Source: Kribbella italica (lineage in GTDB: Bacteria; Actinomycetota; Actinomycetes; Propionibacteriales; Kribbellaceae). From it: a stretch of DNA of 64,000 bases. The DNA is taken from NCBI RefSeq assembly GCF_014205135.1, contig NZ_JACHMY010000001.1, positions 3,224,001-3,288,000 on the forward strand, written 5' to 3'. Positions within the stretch are counted from its first letter, which is position 1; every line of letters starts with the position of its first letter. Below, piece after piece: positions 8,020 to 17,089 of the stretch. The translations under genes and the position numbers were made by a program. Below the pieces are notes generated by a model, which had not been told where the DNA came from, ran no database searches, and saw only the letters and a program-made list of their open reading frames with translations.

Positions 8020-9334
8020 GCATCTCCTTGAGAAGTGTCACGAGCCGCCCGTCGCCGAGGATGAAGTGCACCCGTCGAGACACCGGCGACCCTTCCTGCA
8101 GGCACGCACTGCGAAACGCCTCGTGCATGTCGAACTCCGAGAGATCGATCGTTCGTCCGTCGATCACCACCTCGCCGCCCTCCTTCGCCTGCTTGCTGGC
8201 GTCTCTGATGTTGCGCTTGATCGCACTGAGCTTGCTGCTGATCGGCGCCTTGATCTCCACCCTGACGCCAGGATCCTGACCAGATTTTCTCAGCATCACG
8301 TCGGGATTCTTGTGACGCTGCGTTTTGTGGTCCGGCGGCCGCGCATCGACTCGCCACCCGTTCTCGGCCAATCGCTCAGCCGTCGGAATCTCGTGCGGCT
8401 TGAACGAACCACCCGGATCATGCACCCCCGGCGCAAAATCCACCCCCAACGCCCGAGGCTCGAACGCCGGATCGAACTCCGTCTCCCCCACCTCAACATC
8501 CAGCACCGGTACGTCGACCGCCCCCGGCACCTCACCCACCTCGAACTCAGGCAGCTCCACATCAACCACCGGTACGACGACCTCCGGCCCATCCTCGCCG
8601 TACTCGAAAGTCGCCGTCACCCGATCCACCGCGATCACCAGCTCAGCGCGCTCCCACACCTGCTCCCCCGACGCCGCCATCGCCTCCAGCAGCTCCCGCG
8701 CCGCATCCCCCAGATCCACCACGATCTCGTACGCCGGCTCCTGGCGCTCAGCATCCTCGTCCTCATCAGCAGAAGCAGCCGCCTTCCCCGCAACTCGAAG
8801 CTCCCCCTTCGGATCGACCACGAGCTCGACCTCGAGCTCCTCCGGCGACTCCGACCGATCCCACTCCTCGGCGTCCTTCTCCTGCTGCTTCCGCAGCTCC
8901 TCGAAAGCCTTCCGCGCCACGCGGATCAGCGGCGCCTCACCAGCCTCCGGATCCTCCCCAGGCTTGAACCGCGCCTCCAACCACCGAGTCCGACCCCGCG
9001 AGTCCCGCTCGCCAACTCCACCGGTCGCCTTGTTGCGGTCCGCCGACCCCGAGTCAGGCCGGTTCGAGGACCGCCCCTCCCCGACCAACCGCTCAGCCCA
9101 CGCCTTCGCCTTCGGCGGCGCCATGGACAGGTAGTGCGCGGCGGCCTCACAAGCCCGAGCCGCCGCATCCAGCTGCTGCGCCGCCACCGTCGCCCGCCCC
9201 TGCGACGCCACGATCGCGAGTGCCGCGTTCTCCCGGCACCGGTCGGCCGTCCGCTGCAGGTGCAGCACCACCTGCGGCACCTCGTCCAGGCACTCGACCA
9301 GTCCCCGAGCCACCCGCTGCAGATCAGACGGCAC
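8006..9334 (-). CDS. Putative type VII-associated effector with C-terminal CdiA-like PD-(D/E)XK nuclease
   Basis: A 442-residue protein. Residues 1-85 are alanine-rich helices like the N-terminal targeting region of ESX substrates. Residues 86-300 are acidic, charged linker and strand-rich segments. Residues 313-442 look like a CdiA-CT nuclease: E320 in a TAERLAENGW helix, D345 in KNPDVML, and E360/K362 in RVEIKAP form the E...D...ExK set of a PD-(D/E)XK active site, followed by RNIRDASKQA and VVIDGRTIDL, typical of tRNA- or DNA-cleaving contact-dependent toxins. It sits between an ESX-sized gene and a likely immunity gene. The nuclease call rests on motif recognition; target nucleic acid unknown. 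Confidence 0.65.
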   Translation of the reverse strand: MPSDLQRVARGLVECLDEVPQVVLHLQRTADRCRENAALAIVASQGRATVAAQQLDAAARACEAAAHYLSMAPPKAKAWAERLVGEGRSSNRPDSGSADRNKATGGVGERDSRGRTRWLEARFKPGEDPEAGEAPLIRVARKAFEELRKQQEKDAEEWDRSESPEELEVELVVDPKGELRVAGKAAASADEDEDAERQEPAYEIVVDLGDAARELLEAMAASGEQVWERAELVIAVDRVTATFEYGEDGPEVVVPVVDVELPEFEVGEVPGAVDVPVLDVEVGETEFDPAFEPRALGVDFAPGVHDPGGSFKPHEIPTAERLAENGWRVDARPPDHKTQRHKNPDVMLRKSGQDPGVRVEIKAPISSKLSAIKRNIRDASKQAKEGGEVVIDGRTIDLSEFDMHEAFRSACLQEGSPVSRRVHFILGDGRLVTLLKEMHVRQ

Positions 9335-9345
9335 GAGCAGGGACC

Positions 9346-9606
9346 CTAGATCTGGTCCGCGTAGCTCTTGCAGCCGGCCGACGCGATCTCCAGCGCCTCA
9401 GCGGCCTGCTCGACCGCCTTGCCGGCCGCGTCCAGGATCTCCGAGATGTCCCGGTCCACCCCGGTCGCCGTACCGGCGATCAGGCTCTCCACCTGCGCGC
9501 TGTGCTGCGTGAACCGCAGCTTGAACCCGGCCAGCCCACCAGCTGCCTGCTTGGCCTCCGCAGATACCTGGTGCAGCTGTTCCTTGAGCCGCTGTACGTC
9601 CGACAC
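9346..9606 (-). CDS. ESX/WXG100-like helical hairpin protein lacking WXG
   Basis: An 86-residue, all-helical, alanine-rich protein with a central turn around GTATGVDRDI, the size and two-helix layout of WXG100 secretion partners. The W-x-G turn itself is absent. It lies directly upstream of the nuclease effector (12-base gap) and downstream of the membrane protein in the same operon, the usual place for an ESX partner or adaptor. No signal peptide or membrane segment. It could instead be a chaperone for the effector's N-terminal helices. Confidence 0.55.
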   Translation of the reverse strand: MSDVQRLKEQLHQVSAEAKQAAGGLAGFKLRFTQHSAQVESLIAGTATGVDRDISEILDAAGKAVEQAAEALEIASAGCKSYADQI

Positions 9607-9622
9607 GTCGACTGCCTCTTCC

Positions 9623-10300
9623 CTAGGAGTTGCGCTTCTTCGGCAGCACGATCGCCGTACCGGACACCAGCACCGGTACGCCGATCGCCAGCCACCAGGG
9701 CAGCCCGGCCGCCATCAGTACGACGACCAGCACGGCCCCGCCCCAGCCCCACCAGCGCGCTCCGGGCAGCCGGGGCAGGCCCAGCACCCGGGACGCGGCC
9801 AGCATCGTCACCGCCGCGATCGCGGCCGCTTCGACGCCGGCAAAGAACGACTGGGCCACCCACACGATGAGCAGGGCGGCCACAGTCAGGGCGGCGCTGA
9901 TCGTACGGCGCTTCCGTCGCTCCTGCTCAGCCAGGGCCTCCGCCCGGACCGCCTCCAGCTGGTCGACGGTCTCCGCCAGCTGCTTGGTGATCCGGGAAGC
10001 CACCACCTCGATGTCGGCGATCGCCCTGATCTCCGGCAGCGGCACCGGCGTCCGCTTGCCGTCCGAGGGCAGTCCTGCTCGCTGCAGGCTCACCGCGGCC
10101 TTCTCCGCCAGTCCGTTGAGCCGAACCTCCAGCTTGTGCCCCCGCTCGGCCATCGCGTTGGCCTCAGCCATCGCAGTGGCCTCCGCCTGGGTCTTGGCCG
10201 CCGTACGCCGGTCCTGCTCCTGCTGCGCGTCCGCACGGGCACCAGCCACGCGCCGCAGCTCCCGGGCGTACTCGGCCCACTCCTGCTCTTCGGTCTTCAT
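9623..10300 (-). CDS. Coiled-coil membrane protein of the FtsK/ESX-like operon
   Basis: A 225-residue protein. Residues 1-130 are highly charged and rich in Ala/Glu/Gln heptads (ADAQQEQDRRTAAKTQAEATAMAE region), predicting a cytoplasmic coiled coil. Residues 132-220 contain about four hydrophobic segments (TVAALLIVWVAQSFF, AAAIAAVTMLAA, GAVLVVVLMAAG, LAIGVPVLVSGTAIVL). The gene starts within the stop of the ATPase gene (ATGA overlap). It could anchor the soluble ATPase at the membrane, a role served by transmembrane segments inside EccC/EssC of known type VII systems. No family recognised. Confidence 0.6.
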   Translation of the reverse strand: MKTEEQEWAEYARELRRVAGARADAQQEQDRRTAAKTQAEATAMAEANAMAERGHKLEVRLNGLAEKAAVSLQRAGLPSDGKRTPVPLPEIRAIADIEVVASRITKQLAETVDQLEAVRAEALAEQERRKRRTISAALTVAALLIVWVAQSFFAGVEAAAIAAVTMLAASRVLGLPRLPGARWWGWGGAVLVVVLMAAGLPWWLAIGVPVLVSGTAIVLPKKRNS

Positions 10301-13053
10301 CGCCGCACCAGCTCCAAGTACCGGTCGACCTCGTCAACGCGCAACGGCGCGTACGGTACGACGACCTGCGCCTCCGGGTGCAGCCCGTCCCACAGCAGGC
10401 TGCGGTGCGGCTCCGACGCCCAGCGCACCAGCGGACCGGCCACTGCACGCACCCCCTCCTGCGGGTGCCGCAAGAACAGGTGGGTAGCCACGTTGGCCCG
10501 CCCGTACCCCAGCTGTTCGGTGCAGACGTGCAGCCGGTTCCACCAGCCGAAGGTGATCAGCCCCTGCGTCGGCCCGTCACGCACGATCTCCTGCAGCGCG
10601 TTCGCCGGGCTCTCGAAGAACCCCTCGGCGTGCACCTGCATCTTCGGTACGGCGTGCAGCCCGAAGCCCAGCAGGTACGTCGTACCGCCGACCCGTCCCT
10701 CCTTCACCTGGTCCCGCAGCCCGAACAGCTTCGGCGCGACGTCCCCGTGCTTGTCGACCGTCTCCACCTCGCAACCCAGCAACCGCAGTGCCTGGATCAG
10801 CGCGCCCTTGCCCTCAGCAACCGCCGGGGCCGAGTCCGTCCCGTCCAGGAACACGAACCGCGGCGGCACGGCGGCAGCAGCCGCGGTGGACACCGCCAGC
10901 CCGGTCAGCACACCCAGCGCGTCAGCGGGCCCGTCCCCAAGCACCAGTACGCCGGCGCCCGGCTCCGGCTGCACCTCGATAGCCACCGGCTCCTCAGTCA
11001 CCGCGATCGGCAGCCCCATCCAGGGCCGGCCGAGTTCGGCCTTCACGGCAGCCGCCGTGTCGGTCAGCCGCGCCGGCTCGGCCAGGTGGAAGACCCGCGG
11101 CGCCCTCGTCGTACCGGACCGTCGCCACAGCTCGTGCCGCAGATCGTCCAGCACCGGTTTGTCGGCGAAGCTGACCAGCACGTGCTGGTTGTCGTCCGGC
11201 GAGCCGAAGTTCGCGTTGAGCACCGCCTCGCCCCGGAACTGCAGCTCCGCGGCCGCGGTGTTCCCGGTCCGCAGGATCGCCTGGGAGTCGGCCGGTGTCG
11301 TCTTCAGCGCGATCCGGTACGGCACCTGGCCGAAGATCGAGTCGCGCCGGGTCGACAGCCGCTTGACCCCTTCGATCGTCTGCGTGGCCAGTACTACGTG
11401 GACGCCGTACGCACGACCGAGCCGAACCAGCCGCTCCAGCAGCCGCGCAGCCTCGTCAGCCAGCTCGTCGTCGTCCTCCAGCAGCACCTGGAACTCGTCC
11501 AGCACCGCCAGGATCCGTGGCGGCCGCTCCGGCCCGGGAGACAGCTCGGCGATGTCCGCGACGTTCCCGTGCGCCTTGAAGATCTCACTGCGCCGCGCCA
11601 GCTCGTCGGACAGGTGCCGCAGTACGGCGAGCCCGAACGCCCTGTCGCTGTGGATACCGAGCACCCGGACGTGCGGCAGCCAGTGCTCGCGCTCAGCGGC
11701 CGGTCCGAGCGCCGAGAACTCCACGCCGTGCTTGAAGTCGAGCAGGTACATCTCCAGGTCGTCCGGCGCGTACCGGGCGGCCAGGCCGTGGATCATCACC
11801 AGCAACAGGTTCGACTTGCCCTGGCCGACCGCACCGCCGACCAGGACGTGCGGCAGCGCCGGGTTGCCGCTGCGCAGCCGGATCAGCGCGGGCGTGCGGT
11901 CGTCGTACCCGATGACCGTGCTCAGCTCGTCCTTGACCGGGTTCCACCAGGTCAATCGGTCCGGCAGTGTCCGCTCGAAGTCGATCGTCGGCAGGACGGC
12001 GATCTCCGCCAGCTCGGCCACGACGTCACAGATGCCGGTGGCAACGTTCGCCTCGAACGGCGGGTCGAGCTTGGCCGGTACGTTGGCCAGCTGCGCCACC
12101 TCGACCTTGCCGTTCGTCACCGACACCGGTGTGAGCAGATCGAGCAGCTGCCGCGCGTCGACGTCGGACTCCGACGCCATCGCCGGGTCGTGGTGCACCA
12201 GGAAACAGATGCCTCGCTCACCACCGGTCGCGGCCAGCCGGAGCAGGTCCCGCTGAGCGAGCGTGTCGATGCCGGCCGGGTAGTCGAACAGCACGATCAG
12301 CCGGTACGGATCGGTGACGCGGCCGGTCTCCCGGATCAGCTCCTCGAACCGCTTGTGGCCCAGCTGCGCCTGCCGGCTGGCCCGCAGCGACGACACGTCG
12401 ACCAGGCTGGACAGTACCGAGTGCAGCTGCTCCGCGGTGTGTGTTGCCCTAGGCACCAATTGCGGGTACTTCGTGGTCAGGTGGCCGAGCAGGCCCATCA
12501 TCCCGGTCAGCCGCGGGTCGAACGAGTCGATCCGCAACCGGAACGGCTCGGCCGCCGCGATCAGCCGCAGGGCTGTGCTCTGCAGCAGCTGCCGCGCCGA
12601 TTCGGGCCGGTCCGCGGTGACCCGCCATCCGTTGGTCCGCAGCAGCGGCGCGACCACCGGCGTACCGGCGTCGAGCTCACCGACCCGCACGTACGACGGG
12701 ATGCCGGCGCCGACGAGCTGGCGGGAGCGCCAGCGCGCGTCGTTCGGAGGAATGGAAGCGAGTCCGGGAGCGAGCCGATCGGCCAGCAGCCGAGCGGTCG
12801 GCTCAGCAGTGGCCAACGCCTCCGCGGTCGCGGCCGCGACCAGCCCGCTGGACTCACGCCGCGCGATCGCTGTCTGCTCCTGCAGCTGACGGTGCAGCTG
12901 GACGGCGCGCTGGTGCTCGCCACGTGTCAACTGGTGGGCGTTGTCGAGCAGTTGCGCCAGCGCGTGTTGCAGACCGCGGATCCGGGCTTCCAGCACCTCC
13001 GGAGAAACCGGTCCGGGCGTCGTTCCCCCGTCAGGCGCCTCCGTCACGAGCAC
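10297..13053 (-). CDS. Soluble FtsK/SpoIIIE-family ATPase
   Basis: A 918-residue protein. Residues 20-110 are a helical coiled-coil-like region. The FtsK/SpoIIIE P-loop domain spans roughly 380-660 with Walker A GGAVGQGKSN (about 406-415), Walker B ILAVLDE (about 514-520) and LATQT sensor-like sequence. Residues 740-900 form a further alpha/beta region without an intact P-loop. No transmembrane segment is apparent, unlike FtsK or EccC. It is first in a five-gene minus-strand operon ending in a nuclease effector and likely immunity gene. The role as export motor is inferred from context and family; DNA transport cannot be excluded, but no relaxase or integrase accompanies it. Confidence 0.75.
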   Translation of the reverse strand: MLVTEAPDGGTTPGPVSPEVLEARIRGLQHALAQLLDNAHQLTRGEHQRAVQLHRQLQEQTAIARRESSGLVAAATAEALATAEPTARLLADRLAPGLASIPPNDARWRSRQLVGAGIPSYVRVGELDAGTPVVAPLLRTNGWRVTADRPESARQLLQSTALRLIAAAEPFRLRIDSFDPRLTGMMGLLGHLTTKYPQLVPRATHTAEQLHSVLSSLVDVSSLRASRQAQLGHKRFEELIRETGRVTDPYRLIVLFDYPAGIDTLAQRDLLRLAATGGERGICFLVHHDPAMASESDVDARQLLDLLTPVSVTNGKVEVAQLANVPAKLDPPFEANVATGICDVVAELAEIAVLPTIDFERTLPDRLTWWNPVKDELSTVIGYDDRTPALIRLRSGNPALPHVLVGGAVGQGKSNLLLVMIHGLAARYAPDDLEMYLLDFKHGVEFSALGPAAEREHWLPHVRVLGIHSDRAFGLAVLRHLSDELARRSEIFKAHGNVADIAELSPGPERPPRILAVLDEFQVLLEDDDELADEAARLLERLVRLGRAYGVHVVLATQTIEGVKRLSTRRDSIFGQVPYRIALKTTPADSQAILRTGNTAAAELQFRGEAVLNANFGSPDDNQHVLVSFADKPVLDDLRHELWRRSGTTRAPRVFHLAEPARLTDTAAAVKAELGRPWMGLPIAVTEEPVAIEVQPEPGAGVLVLGDGPADALGVLTGLAVSTAAAAAVPPRFVFLDGTDSAPAVAEGKGALIQALRLLGCEVETVDKHGDVAPKLFGLRDQVKEGRVGGTTYLLGFGLHAVPKMQVHAEGFFESPANALQEIVRDGPTQGLITFGWWNRLHVCTEQLGYGRANVATHLFLRHPQEGVRAVAGPLVRWASEPHRSLLWDGLHPEAQVVVPYAPLRVDEVDRYLELVRR

Positions 13054-13171
13054 CGTCCTTCCACCTTCGCCCCGCGACCTTCACTACCGCGGTCAACCAT
13101 GTCACACCATCAGTCCCCGGTGTCACTCCAGGCATCACAAGTCTCACCTGCCGACCCCTCCGTCTGCCGCC

Positions 13172-13567
13172 TCAGAGCGGCGCGACGATCTCGAGCTCGT
13201 AGCCGTCGCCGTTGTGCAGGAACGCGGCGTAATGCCGCGGCCCACCGGCGTACGGGTGACGGTCGGCGAACATCAGTGTCCACCCCTGGTCGGAGGCCTC
13301 GGCAACGATCGCGTCGACCTCGGCCCGGCTGCCCGCGTTCAGCGCGAGATGGTTCATCCCGGGCCGCAGCCGGTCGTGCTCGGTGGCGCTCAGCGCGGGG
13401 CTCTGCTCGACCACCAGGTAGCTGCCGTCGGAGGCGGTCCAGATCTGTCCGCCGGGCCAGCTGTCGCCGTCCTTCCAGCCCAGGCGGCCGAGGATCCAGC
13501 CCCAGCTCTCGACGGCACGGGACAGGTCCGGGACCCAGATCTCGACGTGGTGCAGCGCGGCGGCCAT
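13172..13567 (-). CDS. Glyoxalase/bleomycin-resistance (VOC) family protein
   Basis: A 131-residue single-domain VOC protein: LHHVEIWVPDLSRAVESWGWILG opens the first beta-alpha-beta-beta-beta module, GMNHLALNAGSRAEVDAIV opens the second, and YAAFLHNGDGYELEIV closes it. Candidate metal ligands are H6, H72 and the E of ELEIV. ATG 13567 is chosen because the fold begins there; the frame runs 49 codons further upstream through Arg/Trp-rich, non-homologous sequence. Substrate not predictable. Confidence 0.8.
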   Translation of the reverse strand: MAAALHHVEIWVPDLSRAVESWGWILGRLGWKDGDSWPGGQIWTASDGSYLVVEQSPALSATEHDRLRPGMNHLALNAGSRAEVDAIVAEASDQGWTLMFADRHPYAGGPRHYAAFLHNGDGYELEIVAPL

Positions 13568-13574
13568 CGGAGCA

Positions 13575-13772
13575 TTATCTGTGCTCGTCGAGACGGTTCG
13601 ACACCGCCATCGAAACCAGCCCCGCGACGACCAGCCAGACCGCCGAGGCGACCAGCCACGGCCACCACTCCTGCCCGGCCGCGGCCGTCGCCACGGCCTT
13701 CCCGAACAGCCCACCGGCAGGCGCGAAGACGAGCACCAGCAACGCCCGCGCCACGGTGGTCTCCTTGGTCAT
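13575..13772 (-). CDS. Small two-helix membrane protein
   Basis: A 65-residue protein with two hydrophobic segments (VARALLVLVFAPAGGLFGKAVA and PWLVASAVWLVVAGLVSMAV) separated by a short GQEWW loop. It ends 7 bases before the VOC gene start, so they are probably co-transcribed. Similar tiny membrane proteins are often annotated only as hypothetical; no function is assigned. Starts at ATG 13772, about 220 bases from the divergent AddB-like gene. Confidence 0.55.
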   Translation of the reverse strand: MTKETTVARALLVLVFAPAGGLFGKAVATAAAGQEWWPWLVASAVWLVVAGLVSMAVSNRLDEHR

Positions 13773-13993
13773 ACTTCATTGTCGGAGCCGATCGCCGCCC
13801 TCGCAGCGACACGGCGCGCCTTCGCCTTTCCCCGCGGCGTTCCGCGGTGGTTCTTGCGGCGGTTCCGGGCCGGTTCCTCAAGAGTTCCTGATGAATGCCG
13901 GTTCAGGTCATGGGCTCACCACCGCGGCCGCGGAAGGATTGTCCGTGGCAGGGTTTAGCGTCTTTCACGACAAGCACCAGGATCGGGGGCACA

Positions 13994-16900
13994 GTGAGCG
14001 GGACCCGGATCGAGACCACGGCGTACGGCGCGGCCGCGCTGGAGCGGCTGGCCGAGGTCGTCGCGCGGCTGAAGGCCGACGACCCGATGAAGCCCGTCAC
14101 ATTGCTGCTGCCGGACAACCTGACCGGCGTCGTGGCGCGCCGATTCCTTGCCTCCACAGGCATTGCGGCGTTGTATCTGGCGACGCTGCCCCGCCTCGCC
14201 GAGCAGCTGTCCGCCGGCGTGCTGGCGCCCCGACGGCCGGCCACCCGGCCCATCGTCGCGGCGACCTGGCGGACCGCGCTGTCCAAAGCGCCAGGGGTGT
14301 TCGAGGAGGTCGCCGACCATCCGTCCACCATCCAAGCGCTTGCTGCAGCCCATCGGGAGCTCCGCGACCTCAGCGATCCCGCGCTGGAGAAGGTGTCGGC
14401 CGCGTCCGGGCTCGGACCGTCGCTGATCCGTCTGCACCGCACGGTCTGCGCCGAGCTCAGCAGCGACTGGTACGACGAGACCGACCTGCTCCGGGCCGCG
14501 GCTGCTCGCGCCGAGGCCGAGCCGGCCGTGGCCACCGAGCTCGGATCGCTGGTTCTGTACCTGCCGCAGGAGCTGAGCCAGGCCGAGGCGTCGTTCGTCG
14601 CCTCCCTCGGGATCGCGGCCGCCGACCTGACCGTCATCGTCGGCCTGACCGACGTACGGCGTGCCGATCGCGCCGTACGACGATCGCTGGAACGCATCGG
14701 GATCGAGCTACCGCCGTCGATCTCGAAGAACTACCCGGTCGCCACCGAGGTGCTGAACGCGTCCGACGCCGACGACGAGATTCGCTGCGTCGTCAGGGAT
14801 CTCGTCACGGTGCTGGAGACGACGCCAGCCCATCGCGTCGCCGTCCTGTACGCCGCTGCCTCGCCGTACGCACGACTCCTGCACGAGCACCTCGCGGCCG
14901 CCAAGATCACCGCGAACGGTCCCGGCACCCGCCCGGTGCACGAGCGAGCCCTGGCCCGGACGCTGCTGGAAGTCCTCGCACTGGTCGACCGCGACCTGCC
15001 GCGGGCCGACCTGTTCCGCGCACTGGCCAACGCACCGACCCGCGATTTCACCGGCGAGCGGATCCCGGTCCCGCAGTGGGAGCGGCTGTCGCGAGTGGCC
15101 GGCGTCGTCCGCGGCGACGACTGGGAGGTCCGACTCGGCGCGTACGCCGAGGCCGAGCGCCGGACCGCCGAGCAGGAGCAGCTCGCGGACGACCCTCGCC
15201 CGGCGGCGGTCCGCCGCGCGCAGTACAACGCGTCCAACGCCCATCGCATGCACACCTTCGCCGTCGAGCTGCGTCGCAGGTTGGGCGCCGCCGCGGTGAT
15301 GGAGAGCTGGTCGCAGCTGTCCGAGGTCGTGCTCCGGCTGTTCCACGACCTCCTCGGCGACTACGTGTCGCTGCCCGTCGAGGAGCAGTACGCCGCGGTC
15401 GCCGTCGAGGGATCACTGCGCGGACTGTCGACGCTCGACGAGCTGGGCACACCGGCGAGCCTGAGCGTCCTGCGCGACGTCCTCGATCTCGAGCTGCAGC
15501 AGTCCCTTCCCCGCATCGGCACGTTCGGCACCGGCGTCCTGGTGGCTCCGCTGTCAGCGGCCGTCGGGCTGTCCGTCGACGTGGTCTACGTCGTCGGACT
15601 CGCGGAAGACCTCTATCCAGGTCGTCTGCACGAGGATGCTCTGCTCCCCCATCGCGTCCGCGAGGCAGCGGCGCCCGAGTTGGCATCCGCGCGGGACCGG
15701 CTGGACGAGAAGCAGCGGCATCTTCTCGCCGCGTTCTCGGCCGGATCGTCGCGGGTGGTGGCGTCGTTCCCCCGCGGCGACCTCCGCCGTTCGAGCCGCC
15801 GCCTGCCGACCCGTTGGCTGCTCGGCACCTTACGAGACCTGAGCGGCGACCATGCGCTAGCGGCCACGCTGTGGGACCAGACGTCGTACGGCGACCGTCT
15901 ACTCACCTCGGCGTCGTACGCGGGATCGTTGACCACGGCAAGGATGCCGGCCACCGAGCAGGACTGGCAGGTCCGCGCCGCGACCGCCGGACTGACCTTG
16001 ACGGACGGCGTCGTCGACCGTGCCCGGTTGTTGCTGCGGGCCCGTTCCACCGACGAGTTCACCCGCTTCGACGGAAACCTGTCCGGCGTCGACGGCCTGC
16101 CGGACTACGCCGTCGAGGACCGCATCGCGTCGCCGACGTCGCTGGAGTCGTACGCATCCTGCCCGCACGCGTACTTCGTCGAACGCCTCCTCCAGGTCGA
16201 GCCGCTGGAGGCACCCGAGGACCTGCTGGTGATCTCGCCGGTCCAGATCGGCAACCTGATCCACAACAGCCTGGACGCCTTCGTCAGCCGGTTCGCCGGT
16301 TCACTCCCCGGCTTCGGCGAACCATGGACCGCTGAGCAGCGCTCGCTCCTCCTGACGATCGGGGCCGACTTCGCCGCCCGCTTCGAGGCCGAAGGCCTGA
16401 CCGGACATCCACGCCTGTGGCAACGCGAGCGGTTGCGCATCCTGGGCGACCTCCTGGTCCTGCTCGACGACGACGATCGCTGGCGCGCCGCGCACAACGC
16501 GTCGGTCGTCGCCAGTGAGCTGCGCTTCGGCCTCGATGGCGAGCCGCCGGTGGAGATCCCGGTGCCGTCCGGCCGGGTGCTGCTGCGCGGTTCCGCCGAC
16601 AAGGTCGACCTCGGCCGGGACGGCACGATCTACGTCACCGACGTGAAGACCGGCGGCTTCTCCCGCTACGAAGCGATCGAGTCCGACCCGGTCGCCGCCG
16701 GAACCAAGCTGCAGCTTCCCGTCTACGCGTACGCCGCCCGTGCCCGACTCGGCGAGGAGTCGACACCCGTCGAGGCGTCGTACTGGTTCGTCCGCAAGGG
16801 CGGCCGCCGGATCCCGGTGCCACTGACTCCCGAGGTCGCCGACCGGTACGTGCACGCCCTCGACGTGATCGTCTCGTCGATCGCCGCCGGCTATTTCCCC

Positions 16901-17089
16901 GCGAAGGCGCCCGAGATCCCGGACTTCCTCTGGGTCCAATGCCCGTACTGCAACCCGGACGGCATCGGCCACAGCGAGGTCCGCGCCCGCTACGACCGCA
17001 AACGCTTCGACCCGACCCTGGAACGCCTGGTCCGCCTGATCGACCCCGGCGCACTCCCCGCCTTCGAGGAGGTGGCCCTCGATGGCTGA
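13994..17089 (+). CDS. AddB-like subunit with C-terminal PD-(D/E)XK nuclease
   Basis: A 1031-residue protein with the AddB layout. The N-terminal helicase-like region lacks a Walker A motif and so is probably inactive. The central part carries VYVVGLAEDLYPGR and DEKQRHLLAAFSAG. The C-terminal RecB-type nuclease has GNLIHNSLDAFV (about residue 752) and YVTDVKTGGF (about residue 882). Fe-S cysteines look incomplete: SYASCPH and CPYC are present, but the fourth AddB Cys after CxxC is not seen. GTG 13994 is chosen because the preceding frame is not protein-like and GGGGG precedes it. It overlaps the AddA-like gene by 8 bases; together they should process DNA double-strand ends. Confidence 0.78.
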   Translation: MSGTRIETTAYGAAALERLAEVVARLKADDPMKPVTLLLPDNLTGVVARRFLASTGIAALYLATLPRLAEQLSAGVLAPRRPATRPIVAATWRTALSKAPGVFEEVADHPSTIQALAAAHRELRDLSDPALEKVSAASGLGPSLIRLHRTVCAELSSDWYDETDLLRAAAARAEAEPAVATELGSLVLYLPQELSQAEASFVASLGIAAADLTVIVGLTDVRRADRAVRRSLERIGIELPPSISKNYPVATEVLNASDADDEIRCVVRDLVTVLETTPAHRVAVLYAAASPYARLLHEHLAAAKITANGPGTRPVHERALARTLLEVLALVDRDLPRADLFRALANAPTRDFTGERIPVPQWERLSRVAGVVRGDDWEVRLGAYAEAERRTAEQEQLADDPRPAAVRRAQYNASNAHRMHTFAVELRRRLGAAAVMESWSQLSEVVLRLFHDLLGDYVSLPVEEQYAAVAVEGSLRGLSTLDELGTPASLSVLRDVLDLELQQSLPRIGTFGTGVLVAPLSAAVGLSVDVVYVVGLAEDLYPGRLHEDALLPHRVREAAAPELASARDRLDEKQRHLLAAFSAGSSRVVASFPRGDLRRSSRRLPTRWLLGTLRDLSGDHALAATLWDQTSYGDRLLTSASYAGSLTTARMPATEQDWQVRAATAGLTLTDGVVDRARLLLRARSTDEFTRFDGNLSGVDGLPDYAVEDRIASPTSLESYASCPHAYFVERLLQVEPLEAPEDLLVISPVQIGNLIHNSLDAFVSRFAGSLPGFGEPWTAEQRSLLLTIGADFAARFEAEGLTGHPRLWQRERLRILGDLLVLLDDDDRWRAAHNASVVASELRFGLDGEPPVEIPVPSGRVLLRGSADKVDLGRDGTIYVTDVKTGGFSRYEAIESDPVAAGTKLQLPVYAYAARARLGEESTPVEASYWFVRKGGRRIPVPLTPEVADRYVHALDVIVSSIAAGYFPAKAPEIPDFLWVQCPYCNPDGIGHSEVRARYDRKRFDPTLERLVRLIDPGALPAFEEVALDG

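Noticed and set aside
7558..13053. Integrative conjugative element or plasmid transfer region because of the FtsK-like ATPase
   Set aside because: No integrase, relaxase, replication gene or attachment-site repeats nearby; the effector/immunity context fits secretion better.
10378..16335. A very long open frame of 1985 codons on the plus strand
   Set aside because: It is antisense to the FtsK-like gene and in an alternate frame of the AddB-like gene. Composition is Arg/Pro/Gln-rich with no domain pattern, a normal GC-rich shadow.
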